DNA of 7,748 bases from DASYUM01 sp036001225 (GCA_036001225.1 DASYUM010000286.1:1-7748), one strand, 5' to 3'; positions 1 through 6,344 are shown, counted from the stretch's first letter. The notes: generated by a model not told the origin, from the letters alone. Numbers and translations: made by a program.

Positions 1-2
1 GC

Positions 3-614
3 CTACCGCTTCTTCCTGGCATGACTCTCGAGCCCGCGCTCCCAGAGGTACTCCGGCTCCCCCAGCCGCCGGGCCGCCCACCGGGAGAGGACGAAGAGAA
101 GGTCGCTCAGCCGATTCACGTACTTGAGCGGCCACTCGGAGAGCGGCTCGACCCGCGACAGCCGCAGGATCTCGCGCTCGGTCCGGCGGCAGACCGTGCG
201 GGCCTGGTGGAGAAAGGCGCCGATCCGTCCGCCCCCCGGCAGGACGAACGACTTGAGCGGCGCCAGCTCCTTCTGGCAATGGTCGATGAGCCGCTCCAGC
301 TCCCGTACCTCCGCCTCGCCGACGCGGTACATCCCCTCGTAGGCCGCGTCGGCCGGCGTCGCCAGCTCGCTGCCGAGGTCGAAGAGCTGGTTCTGGAGCC
401 GCTTGAGGACGTCATCGAGCCAGCGGTGGGCCTCGCCGTCGCGCAGCCGCTCCTCGTTGAAGACGCGGGCCAGCCCGACCACTGCGTTCAGCTCGTCGAG
501 GGCCCCGTAGGCCTCGATCCGGGGCGTGTCCTTCGGCACACGCTTGCCTCCGACCAGGGCCGTCTCCCCTCGGTCGCCGGTGCGGGTGTACACGCGGGTG
601 ATGCGGATCGGCAT
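3..614 (-). CDS. pduO: PduO-type ATP:cob(I)alamin adenosyltransferase
   Basis: This 203-residue protein transfers the adenosyl group of ATP to the cobalt of cob(I)alamin or cobinamide, giving coenzyme B12 in the cytosol. The PduO signatures are all visible in order. A nucleotide-binding N-terminus, YTRTGDRGET, lies at residues 9-18. RIEAYGALDELNA follows at 32-44, then a central FVLPGGG (123-129) with the Arg-rich helix AFLHQARTVCRRTER (133-147). The C-terminal YVNRLSDLLFVLSR (165-178) carries the Asn/Asp that build the active site. Length and start fit the family (about 180-200 residues, trimeric helical bundle). The ATG at 614 is preceded by a strong GAGGAGG ribosome site (about 617-626). 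The gene is complete, ending with TAG at 3-5, and is divergent from the membrane protein at 695. No other cobalamin gene is in the window, so the dependent enzyme (for example a mutase) cannot be named. Confidence 0.95.
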   Translation of the reverse strand: MPIRITRVYTRTGDRGETALVGGKRVPKDTPRIEAYGALDELNAVVGLARVFNEERLRDGEAHRWLDDVLKRLQNQLFDLGSELATPADAAYEGMYRVGEAEVRELERLIDHCQKELAPLKSFVLPGGGRIGAFLHQARTVCRRTEREILRLSRVEPLSEWPLKYVNRLSDLLFVLSRWAARRLGEPEYLWERGLESHARKKR

Positions 615-647
615 GGCCCCTCCTCGGGCGGTAGCTTGACGGAAGGA

Positions 648-684
648 GCCGGCGTTTACAAGCCGGCGCGGCCGTGGCTAGCAT
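648..684 (+). promoter_or_regulatory. Candidate sigma70-like promoter with flanking GCCGGCG repeats
   Basis: TTTACA (655-660, 5/6 to TTGACA) and TAGCAT (679-684, 4/6 to TATAAT) are separated by 18 bases. This would put the transcript start within a few bases of the ATG at 695. The same heptamer GCCGGCG occurs at 648-654 and 662-668, on both sides of the -35 box, and can also fold as a 6-bp stem, so it could be an operator. The match is by eye in GC-rich DNA, where chance boxes are rarer but still possible. Confidence 0.35.
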
Positions 685-694
685 AGACGCTGGC

Positions 695-1399
695 ATGGCG
701 CGACCCGGCGGGGTTTGGCGGGTGTTCCGGGGAATCGGCGCGGCGATCAAGGCCCGGCCGCTGGTCTTCGCCGCGGTCGCCGTCGCCGTCTTGCTGCTCG
801 ACGTGTTCCTGCCCCTGCTCGTCCTGTCGGTGGCCCGGAAGCCGGTCGATTACTTCACCTTCAACCCCTGGCTTCGCCGACTCCCGGAGTTCCTGGCCTC
901 GCCGAGCGTGCCGCTGGCCCGCAAGCTCGAGTTCGTGCCGAACCTGGCGCTGTTCTGGTTTTCCGCCGACAGCCCCTACGGGGAGCCCGAGTGGGGCTTC
1001 GCGGTCGACGTGACCGACCTCGCGCGGTTCCTGCTGATGGCGGCGCTGATCGCCGCCTACTTCGCGCTCTGGCTCTACCGGCGGGACCAGGTCGCGGGCG
1101 CCGGCTGGGGGACGCGGCTCCGCCAGGGCGGCGTGGCGGGCGCCCTCACGGGTGTACTCGGGCTTTCCACCGGCCCCTGCAGCGTGATGGGCTGCGGCGC
1201 GCCGGTCATCCCCGTCGTCGGCCTCGCCTTCGTCGGGCTCTCCAGCGGCACGCTGAAGCTGCTGGCCGGGCTGGCCACGGTGGCGACGACGGTGGTGCTG
1301 GGGGCGATGACGCTGGGGGTGGCCTACCTGGGCTGGCTGGTCGGCGCCGGCGACCCACCGCGTCCGGAGGCGAATCGGGACCGCCGCCGCCCACCCTGA
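695..1399 (+). CDS. Unrecognised polytopic membrane protein with TGPCSVMGCGAP motif
   Basis: I do not recognise this 234-residue protein. A basic N-terminus (RVFRGIGAAIKARP) leads into a hydrophobic segment at about 22-48. A hydrophilic, probably extracytoplasmic, stretch follows at about 49-107 with many aromatic residues and Pro. Further membrane segments lie at about 108-128, 147-183 and 187-217, then a charged Arg/Pro-rich tail. The striking part is TGPCSVMGCGAP at 159-170, followed by VIPVVGLAF. Two cysteines (C162, C167) sit in a Gly/Pro-rich segment at the membrane, which could bind metal or be redox active, but that is inference. The ATG at 695 is chosen over the in-frame GTG at 674 because a candidate promoter overlaps 674 and neither start has a clear Shine-Dalgarno, so translation may be leaderless. 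It is divergent from the adenosyltransferase and convergent with the HIT gene. No catalytic domain is evident. Confidence 0.8.
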   Translation: MARPGGVWRVFRGIGAAIKARPLVFAAVAVAVLLLDVFLPLLVLSVARKPVDYFTFNPWLRRLPEFLASPSVPLARKLEFVPNLALFWFSADSPYGEPEWGFAVDVTDLARFLLMAALIAAYFALWLYRRDQVAGAGWGTRLRQGGVAGALTGVLGLSTGPCSVMGCGAPVIPVVGLAFVGLSSGTLKLLAGLATVATTVVLGAMTLGVAYLGWLVGAGDPPRPEANRDRRRPP

Positions 1400-1463
1400 C
1401 CTAAGAGACTGTCGGACTTACTGGGGCGCAGCGTGACGCCGCACCGCCGCGCGTGTGACGTTC

Positions 1464-1540
1464 CGCTCCGAGCGCGGGCTTTGCCGGCGCAATTCTCCTG
1501 GGGGAGGCCTCGGAGGGGGCCGTCGAGGCCCCCTCCGAGG
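1464..1540 (-). repeat. Dispersed multi-hairpin repeat, copy 1 (3' of HIT gene)
   Basis: This copy pairs with a second at 6465-6542. In plus orientation it holds three parts. Hairpin I has arms 1472-1479 and 1483-1490 (7 of 8 pairs, TTT loop). The 17-base linker 1491-1507 contains CTCCTGGGGGAG, itself able to form a 4-bp stem. Hairpin II has perfect 14-bp arms 1508-1521 and 1527-1540 around GTCGA. Read on the minus strand, hairpin II begins 2 bases after the HIT stop codon (1545-1543). It is therefore placed to act as a terminator or 3'-end stabiliser for the kinase/HD-GYP/HIT operon. There is no long U-run, so a classical intrinsic terminator is not proven. The rest of the gap 1400-1463 shows nothing else I can name. 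Confidence 0.85.
1508..1540. terminator. 14-bp GC-rich stem-loop between convergent genes
   Basis: A perfect inverted repeat (14-bp arms, 5-base loop GTCGA) lies between the convergent membrane-protein gene and HIT gene. It could stop transcription from both sides. Its strength comes from the stem, since neither side has a good T-tract, so termination is an inference from position and stability. Confidence 0.55.
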
Positions 1541-1542
1541 AG

Positions 1543-1893
1543 CTAGCGGCGCTCGATCCTCCGCTCGTCGCGTCGGCCGGCGAGGAAGTGGAGATGGAGG
1601 TGGTAGACCAGCTGGCCGCCGTCGGGGCCGCAGTGGAAGGCGAGCCGGTAGCCGCGCTCGGCCAGCCCCTTCTCCTCGCCGATCCGGCGGGCCACCAGGA
1701 CCAGCCGTCCCACGATGCCCGCGTCCTCGTCGCTGAGCGCCATCACCGATTCGATGTGACGCTTGGGAATGATGAGGAGGTGGATCGGCGCCTTGGGGTA
1801 GATGTCCCGGAAGGCCAGGATCTCCTCGTCCTGGTACTCGATGTCGGCCGTGCTCTGGCCGGCGACGATCTGGCAGAAGACGCAGGCGGCCAC
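1543..1893 (-). CDS. HIT family (Hint-like) nucleotide hydrolase
   Basis: This is a 116-residue, single-domain histidine-triad protein. The family hydrolyses nucleoside phosphoramidates and related AMP/GMP conjugates in the cytosol. The triad HLHLH is at residues 98-102. The N-terminal CVFC (C4, C7) and the His of IPKRHI (H46) match the zinc site of many bacterial HIT proteins, and DGGQLVYH leads into the triad. Two positions differ from the usual Hint active site. The Asn of the normal VN.G segment is His (H87 in AFHCG), and the residue after GQ is Leu (L95) instead of Ser/Thr. The start is a GTG at 1893, seven bases after the stop of the HD-GYP regulator, so the two genes are almost certainly co-transcribed. 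No strong ribosome site is seen, which suggests translational coupling. The nucleotide substrate cannot be told from sequence. Confidence 0.93.
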   Translation of the reverse strand: MAACVFCQIVAGQSTADIEYQDEEILAFRDIYPKAPIHLLIIPKRHIESVMALSDEDAGIVGRLVLVARRIGEEKGLAERGYRLAFHCGPDGGQLVYHLHLHFLAGRRDERRIERR

Positions 1894-1900
1894 GATCGAA

Positions 1901-2881
1901 CTACTGCTCGCGCGCCCGGGTCGCCTCCGTCCGGATCTCGGTGAAGAGCCGCACGATCTCCGGATCGAGCTGGCCGGTGCGGGCGCCCTCGTGAAGCAAC
2001 CGGAGGGCTTCCGTCTCGTCCAGCGCCGGCTTGTACGGGCGGCGCGTGCGGAGGGCGTCGTAGACGTCCAGCACCGACATGACCCGGGCCAGCAACGGGA
2101 TCTCCTCGCCGGTCAGCTTGTCGGGATAGCCCCGACCGTCCACCCGCTCGTGGTGGTGGCGGATGATCGGCCGCACGAGGGCCAGCGTCCGCATCGGCAG
2201 GGCCAGCCGGTCGCCGGCGTCGGGGTGCTCCCGGATCATGCGCCACTCGTCGCCGCTCAGCGGACCCGGCTTGAGGAGGACGGTATCCGGCACCTTGATC
2301 TTCCCGAGGTCGTGGAGGAAGCCTCCCAGCCGCAGCGCTCCCAGCTCCTCACTCCCCAGCCCCAGCCGCTCCCCCACCTCCGACGCGTAGGTGGCGAGTC
2401 GCACGCAGTGGCCGGCGGTGTAGGTGTCGCGGGCCTCGATGGTCAGGGCCAGGGTCGTGATCATGTTCTCGGCCTGCTCCAGCTCCTCCACGACCCGCTT
2501 GAGCCGGATCAGCGCCCGCAGCCGCGCGCGCAGCTCGCGGAGGTGGACCGGCTTGGTGAAGTAGTCGTCGGCGCCGGCCTCCAGCCCGGCCACCCGGGTG
2601 TCCAGCTCGCCCTGGGCGGTCAGGAGCACGACCGGGATCAGGTGCGTGGCCTGGTCGGCCTTGAGCTGTCGGCAGAGCTCGATGCCGGTAATGCCCGGCA
2701 TGCGGACGTCGAGGAGGATCAGGTCGGGCAGCTCCTTGACGAGCTGCTCGAGGGCCTCCTCGGCCGACCCCGCCTCGCGGGTCGCGTAGCCGAGGTGCTC
2801 GACCGAATCGCGGATCGTCTCCCGGACGATGGCGTCGTCGTCGACGATCAGGATGCGCGCACGCTGGGGAGGCGTCGTCAC
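1901..2881 (-). CDS. Response regulator, REC plus HD-GYP (c-di-GMP phosphodiesterase type)
   Basis: This 326-residue RpfG-like protein has a REC domain at 8-125. It shows the acidic DDD (14-16), phospho-accepting D58 in LLDVRMPG, T88 and K110 in FTKP, so the receiver looks functional. A short coiled linker (about 126-145) joins an HD-GYP domain (about 146-320). That domain shows H158, HDLGKIKVPD (190-199) with H190/D191, H219 in REHP, HHH (242-244), GRGYP (249-253) and VLDVYDAL (270-277). Metal ligands and GYP motif are complete, so it should hydrolyse c-di-GMP to pGpG/GMP. The start is a GTG at 2881 placing REC at the usual distance from the N-terminus; no clear Shine-Dalgarno precedes it. 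It follows the sensor kinase by 49 bases and precedes HIT by 7. The partner kinase lacks its H-box histidine, so the source of phosphate for D58 is uncertain. Confidence 0.95.
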   Translation of the reverse strand: MTTPPQRARILIVDDDAIVRETIRDSVEHLGYATREAGSAEEALEQLVKELPDLILLDVRMPGITGIELCRQLKADQATHLIPVVLLTAQGELDTRVAGLEAGADDYFTKPVHLRELRARLRALIRLKRVVEELEQAENMITTLALTIEARDTYTAGHCVRLATYASEVGERLGLGSEELGALRLGGFLHDLGKIKVPDTVLLKPGPLSGDEWRMIREHPDAGDRLALPMRTLALVRPIIRHHHERVDGRGYPDKLTGEEIPLLARVMSVLDVYDALRTRRPYKPALDETEALRLLHEGARTGQLDPEIVRLFTEIRTEATRAREQ

Positions 2882-2930
2882 CGGCGGACCGACCGAAGGG
2901 CAAGTGGGAAGGGTCTGAGACGGGCGCAGG

Positions 2931-5396
2931 TCAAGACTGGATGGGGAGGGTGACCGTGAACCAGGTCCCCCGATCCACCTCGCTCTCGACCTTGATCTTG
3001 CCGCCGAGCATCTGGACGAGGCGCTGGCACACCGTCAGGAGGAGGCCGGTCCCCGGGAGCTTCCGCCCGTCGCGGGGCCCGACCTGCAGGAACGGCTCGA
3101 AGACGCGCGCCTGCTCTTCGGTGGAGAAGCCGGCCCCGTCGTCTGCCACCGTCAGCACGACCTCGGGCCCCTTGACGAAGCAGGTGATCCGGATCTCGCC
3201 CAGCTCGGTGTACTTGGCGGAGGTCAGCAGGAGGTTGGCCAGGATCTGCTCGACCCGCTTGGCGTCGGAGACGACCTGGCCGACGTCGGGCTTGATGTCG
3301 GCATGGATGCGGTTTCCGCGGGCGGCCGCGCGCGGCTGGAGGACGCGGACCACCCGCTGGATCAGCTCCGGGAGGTGAAAAGGGGCCTTGACGATCTTGA
3401 TCTGCCCGCCGTTCAGCCCCGACAGGGTCGCCAGGTTGTCGATCAGCTCGATGACCTCCTCGCCCCGGGTGTGCAGGATCTCGAGCTGCTGCTGCTCTTC
3501 GTGGCTGAGGGGCTTGTTGATGCCGTCCACCAGGTAGCGCGGCAGGTCGAGCAGGGCGGTGAGGGGGACCCGCAGCTCCTCGCTGACCGTCTTCTGGAGC
3601 CCCGCTCGCACCCGCTTGGCCTCTTCGGCGGCGGGATCAGCCCGGACTACCTCCTTCTCGCGGATCACCTCCTTGATCTGCGAGGCCTGGAGCTTCATCG
3701 TCTGCTGCAGCTCGAGGGTCTGGCGCTGGGCCTCCTTGGCGCGCTTCTCGGCGTCCGCCTTCTGGGCCGCCTCCTTCTGAAGCGCCTCCATCTGCTCGGC
3801 GAGCTTGGCCTCGAGGCCGGCCGTGTTCCGCCGGACGTCGTCCAGCGCGCGCTCGTGCTCCAGGGCCTGGGTGGTCCGCCGGGCCATCGTCTCCAGCCGT
3901 TGCACCTCGGCATCGGTGAAGGTGTGCGCGCTCCGGTAGGCGACCTCGACCGCCCCCAGCACCCGTTCCCCTGACAGGATCGGGACCGCGACGACGGACC
4001 GTAGCCCGGCTGCCTTGATGAACGGCTCCTCGACGCGGTAATCGGCTTCGACGTCGGGCACGGCGATCGACTCCCGGCTGCCGACGACGGCGCCAGCCAG
4101 GCCCTGACCGCGCCGCAGCGTCACGCCGTCGGTCGGCGTGCCCGCGAAGCCGACCGCCGCCTTGGCGACGAGACTCCCTTCTTCCTCGATGAGCAACACG
4201 CCGGCGTCGGCCCCCATTCCGCCGACGACCCGCCGGAGAAGATCCGGCAGCACGGTGCCGGTCGCGTGGTCGCGCCCGATGGCGGCGCCGGCCGCCTCCT
4301 CGACCTGGCTCAGCGCCTCGATCTCGCGCAGCTTGTTCCGGAGCCAACCGAGGACGTGGTTGAAGCCTTCGGTCAGGGCGCCGATCTCGCCGCCGACGGC
4401 CACCGGCACGTTGGTCGGAATGTCGCCGCGCTCGAGGCGGGCCATGGCCCCCCGCAGCTGGGCCATGCCCCGCGCCGTCCGGCCGGAGAGCCCCAGCGCG
4501 AGGGCCAGCCCCAGGATCGCGACGGCCGCCGCCCCGCCGCCGACCTGGACCAGCAGACTCCGCGTGTCGGCGAGGACCTGCGCGGAGGGGAGGCCGACGG
4601 CGGCCGTCCAGCCCATCGGCCGCACCAGCGCCGCCGCCGCGACCCGCCGCTCGCCGTCTTCGAAGACCAGCTCGCCGACGGCCTCCTGGCGCTGGAGCAG
4701 GTCGCCGTAGCCGGCCAGCCCCTGGACGTCGGCGAGCAGGAACAGCGCCGGCTGGCGGGCCACGATCAGGCCGCGGTCGCTCACGACCTCGACCACCGCG
4801 CCCTGGGGCAGTCGGACGCGGCCGAGGACGTCCTGCACGCGCTTGAGGGAGAGGTCACCGGCGAGGACGCCCCGGAACTGACCGTCGGGCGTGCGCGCCG
4901 GCGTGTAGAAGCCGATGACGACGTCGGGCCCGACCTGCCGCGGCTCGCCGATGAAGGGCTGGGTCGAGGTCGCCGCGCGCTTGAACCACAGCTGGTCGGC
5001 GAGCCCGCCCCGGCGGCTTTCGGGAGTCTGCCCGACGACGGCGACCACTCCACCGACGGAGTCGAGGACGAGGATCTGATCGAAGTCGGGGAAGCTCTGG
5101 CGGAAGCGCCGGACCTGGGCCTCGATGGCGGCCGGGTTGCCGGCGCTGGCCGCCACGCCCTCGGCGGTGGCGACCAGACCATCCATGCGCATCGAGAGGT
5201 GGGCTTCCAGCTGGCTGGCGACCGCCCGCGCGTGCCCGAGCGCCTCTTGCTGCACGCGCCCCTTCTCGCGGCCCATCTGCGTGTAGCCGAAGTAGCCGAT
5301 GAGGGCCAGGAAGGGAATGATGATGACCAGCGCCACCCCGAGGAAGGTGGTCCGGAGCGAGCCCCCCCCGCGGCCGCGGCTCTCTCCTCGAGCCAT
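2931..5396 (-). CDS. Membrane sensor (pseudo-)histidine kinase: dCache-HAMP-GAF-coiled coil-DHp-HATPase
   Basis: This is an 821-residue inner-membrane sensor. A membrane helix lies at about 16-38, and an extracytoplasmic Cache-like sensor at about 45-275 (FDQILVLDSVGG, then WFKRA, VIGFYTPA and GVLAGDLSL). A second helix lies at about 283-304, HAMP at about 300-355, GAF at about 376-512 and a long Glu/Lys/Gln coiled coil at about 515-600. The DHp region is about 595-665 and the HATPase_c domain about 672-818. The H-box reads VSEELRVPL, so the residue normally His is Glu (E606, codon 3581-3579 GAG). The N-box keeps N721 but has T725 for the second Asn. G1 (DDGAG, 752-756) and the F-box VFEPF are intact. 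G2 is GTGLLL (782-787) instead of GTGLGL. The frame is unbroken and HATPase spacing is normal, so decay is unlikely. It probably signals by conformation, as a DivL-like pseudokinase might. The ATG at 5396 has only a weak distant GGAG. It is first in an operon with the HD-GYP regulator. Confidence 0.93.
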   Translation of the reverse strand: MARGESRGRGGGSLRTTFLGVALVIIIPFLALIGYFGYTQMGREKGRVQQEALGHARAVASQLEAHLSMRMDGLVATAEGVAASAGNPAAIEAQVRRFRQSFPDFDQILVLDSVGGVVAVVGQTPESRRGGLADQLWFKRAATSTQPFIGEPRQVGPDVVIGFYTPARTPDGQFRGVLAGDLSLKRVQDVLGRVRLPQGAVVEVVSDRGLIVARQPALFLLADVQGLAGYGDLLQRQEAVGELVFEDGERRVAAAALVRPMGWTAAVGLPSAQVLADTRSLLVQVGGGAAAVAILGLALALGLSGRTARGMAQLRGAMARLERGDIPTNVPVAVGGEIGALTEGFNHVLGWLRNKLREIEALSQVEEAAGAAIGRDHATGTVLPDLLRRVVGGMGADAGVLLIEEEGSLVAKAAVGFAGTPTDGVTLRRGQGLAGAVVGSRESIAVPDVEADYRVEEPFIKAAGLRSVVAVPILSGERVLGAVEVAYRSAHTFTDAEVQRLETMARRTTQALEHERALDDVRRNTAGLEAKLAEQMEALQKEAAQKADAEKRAKEAQRQTLELQQTMKLQASQIKEVIREKEVVRADPAAEEAKRVRAGLQKTVSEELRVPLTALLDLPRYLVDGINKPLSHEEQQQLEILHTRGEEVIELIDNLATLSGLNGGQIKIVKAPFHLPELIQRVVRVLQPRAAARGNRIHADIKPDVGQVVSDAKRVEQILANLLLTSAKYTELGEIRITCFVKGPEVVLTVADDGAGFSTEEQARVFEPFLQVGPRDGRKLPGTGLLLTVCQRLVQMLGGKIKVESEVDRGTWFTVTLPIQS

Positions 5397-5668
5397 CTTA
5401 GAGTCCGCTCTCCGGCTGGGTCGCGGGAGTCATGCCGGCCTAGGCTATCACGACCGGGGCCGCGGGTGGAACGACCCGGCGGGGCCCCTCGGGGGAGCCC
5501 CCTAGAGGCGCCGAGCCGGGTGGCTTGCGACTGCTACGCGCACTTGCTCGTTGTCAGCGAAGTCGGTGGCCTCGATCGTCGCGAGGTTCCGCGCTATGCT
5601 CGAACCGCGGGTGCCCGTCGCCGGGCACGATGACGCGCGGCTTCGCATCCTTCGCACGGAGATCGCCG
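5397..5668. other. Divergent intergenic region (kinase / universal stress protein) with nested palindrome
   Basis: This 272-base gap must hold the promoters of both divergent genes, but I cannot assign confident -10/-35 boxes. It contains a GC-rich nested inverted repeat. Outer 7-bp arms ACCCGGC (5474-5480) and GCCGGGT (5515-5521) enclose G/C blocks (for example GGGGC 5481-5485 with GCCCC 5497-5501) that can pair in more than one way. As both neighbours start rather than end here, it is more likely a leader structure or operator than a terminator. GGAGA at 5659-5663 is the ribosome site of the stress protein. Confidence 0.4.
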
Positions 5669-6115
5669 ATGGCCAACCCTACTGGCTTCAAGCGCATTCT
5701 CGCCGCCGTGGACGGCAGCGACCACGGGCTCGAGGCAGCCCGGGTGGCGGCCCGGCTGGCCCGGGCCCTGGACGCCCGGCTGACGCTCCTGACGGTCTAC
5801 CACCAGCCGCCGGCGGCCCTCGGCGAGCCGAACTACTCGACGGCGCTCTCGGAGGCGCTCGGTCACGCCCGCGTGATCATAGAGCATGCCTGCGCGGCAG
5901 TCCGAGAGGCCAACGGCCCCGAGCCGGAGACGGAGTGGCTCGGGGGCGCCCCGGCGGAGACGATCATTACGGCGGCCCGCGATGGCGGCTACGACCTCGT
6001 GGTCGTGGGGACACGCGGGCGCGGAGCCGTGGCGGCGGCGCTTCTCGGCTCGGTCTCGGCCACGGTCGCCGCCCACGCGGGGCGTCCGGTCGTGGTGATC
6101 GGGGGGGCCGGGTAG
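5669..6115 (+). CDS. Universal stress protein, UspA family, ATP-binding type
   Basis: This is a 148-residue single UspA domain with a Rossmann-like fold, a cytosolic stress/starvation protein that usually dimerises. RILAAVDGSDHG (9-20) is the first strand with the adenine-contacting Asp (D15). The C-terminal VVVGTRGRGAVAAALLGSVS (111-130) carries the G-x2-G-x9-G-S nucleotide motif (G114, G117, G127, S128), and RPVVVI (139-144) is the last strand. It therefore belongs to the ATP-binding rather than the UspA-type non-binding branch. The frame is open to 5525, but the ATG at 5669 is the right start: GGAGA sits 5-6 bases upstream and MANPTGFKRILAAVDGS begins as the family normally does. It stands alone, divergent from the sensor kinase and convergent with the tRNA gene, so its regulator is not shown by context. 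Confidence 0.95.
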   Translation: MANPTGFKRILAAVDGSDHGLEAARVAARLARALDARLTLLTVYHQPPAALGEPNYSTALSEALGHARVIIEHACAAVREANGPEPETEWLGGAPAETIITAARDGGYDLVVVGTRGRGAVAAALLGSVSATVAAHAGRPVVVIGGAG

Positions 6116-6215
6116 TACCGCTCAGGCGCCGGGCCGACCGGATCTGCGGCCACCACCGACCATTCTCGGCAAGGCCGCCTCGCCGCGGACGCCGTGACCG
6201 AACCTGGACAGTCGA

Positions 6216-6240
6216 AGGGGGCGGCTCGTCACCGCCCCCT
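6216..6240 (-). terminator. Hairpin terminator downstream of tRNA-Ala (possibly bidirectional)
   Basis: There is a perfect 9-bp stem, AGGGGGCGG (6216-6224) with CCGCCCCCT (6232-6240), and a 7-base loop. On the minus strand it starts 18 bases after the tRNA CCA and is followed by TTCG, a very short T-tract. From the other side it lies about 100 bases after the universal stress protein stop, so it may also end that transcript. Between 6116 and 6215 I see nothing else. Confidence 0.6.
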
Positions 6241-6258
6241 CTGGCTACCTCACAATCG

Positions 6259-6333
6259 TGGTGGAGGGTAAGGGATTTGAACCCTCGACCTCTGGAGTGC
6301 GATTCCAGCGCTCTCCCACTGAGCTAACCCCCC
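6259..6333 (-). tRNA. tRNA-Ala (anticodon CGC)
   Basis: The 75-nt cloverleaf is complete. The acceptor stem GGGGGGT pairs with ACCCTCC and has the G3:U70 wobble pair that defines alanine tRNAs. The D arm is GCTC/GAGC, the anticodon stem CTGGA/TCCAG around loop ATCGCAC (anticodon CGC, reading GCG), and the variable loop AGGTC. The T arm is GAGGG/CCCTT with loop TTCAAAT. Discriminator A73 and an encoded CCA (6261-6259) end the gene. The GCG-reading isoacceptor suits a GC-rich codon bias. It lies alone on the minus strand after the NTF2-like gene, with its own likely promoter and a hairpin terminator. Confidence 0.97.
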
Positions 6334-6344
6334 GACGAACAGTC

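Noticed and set aside
674..694. GTG at 674 as start of the membrane protein
   Set aside because: It overlaps the likely promoter, has no ribosome site, and adds only seven residues without hydrophobic or conserved character; the ATG at 695 is preferred.
1802..2953. Plus-strand open frame (383 codons) opposite the HD-GYP regulator
   Set aside because: It is the complement-frame shadow of a gene with complete REC and HD-GYP motifs; composition is low-complexity and no family is recognisable.
4266..5633. Long plus-strand open frame (455 codons) opposite the sensor kinase
   Set aside because: It is an antisense shadow of a well-supported kinase gene in high-GC DNA; the translation is rich in Arg, Pro, Asp and Gly with no domain and no ribosome site.
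5525..5668. Upstream extension of the universal stress protein frame
   Set aside because: The extension is Arg/Ser-rich and not part of the family; the ATG at 5669 has a well-spaced GGAGA and starts exactly at the UspA domain.
6259..6333. tRNA-Ala as an integration site for an island
   Set aside because: No integrase and no partial duplicate of the tRNA 3' end is seen within the window.
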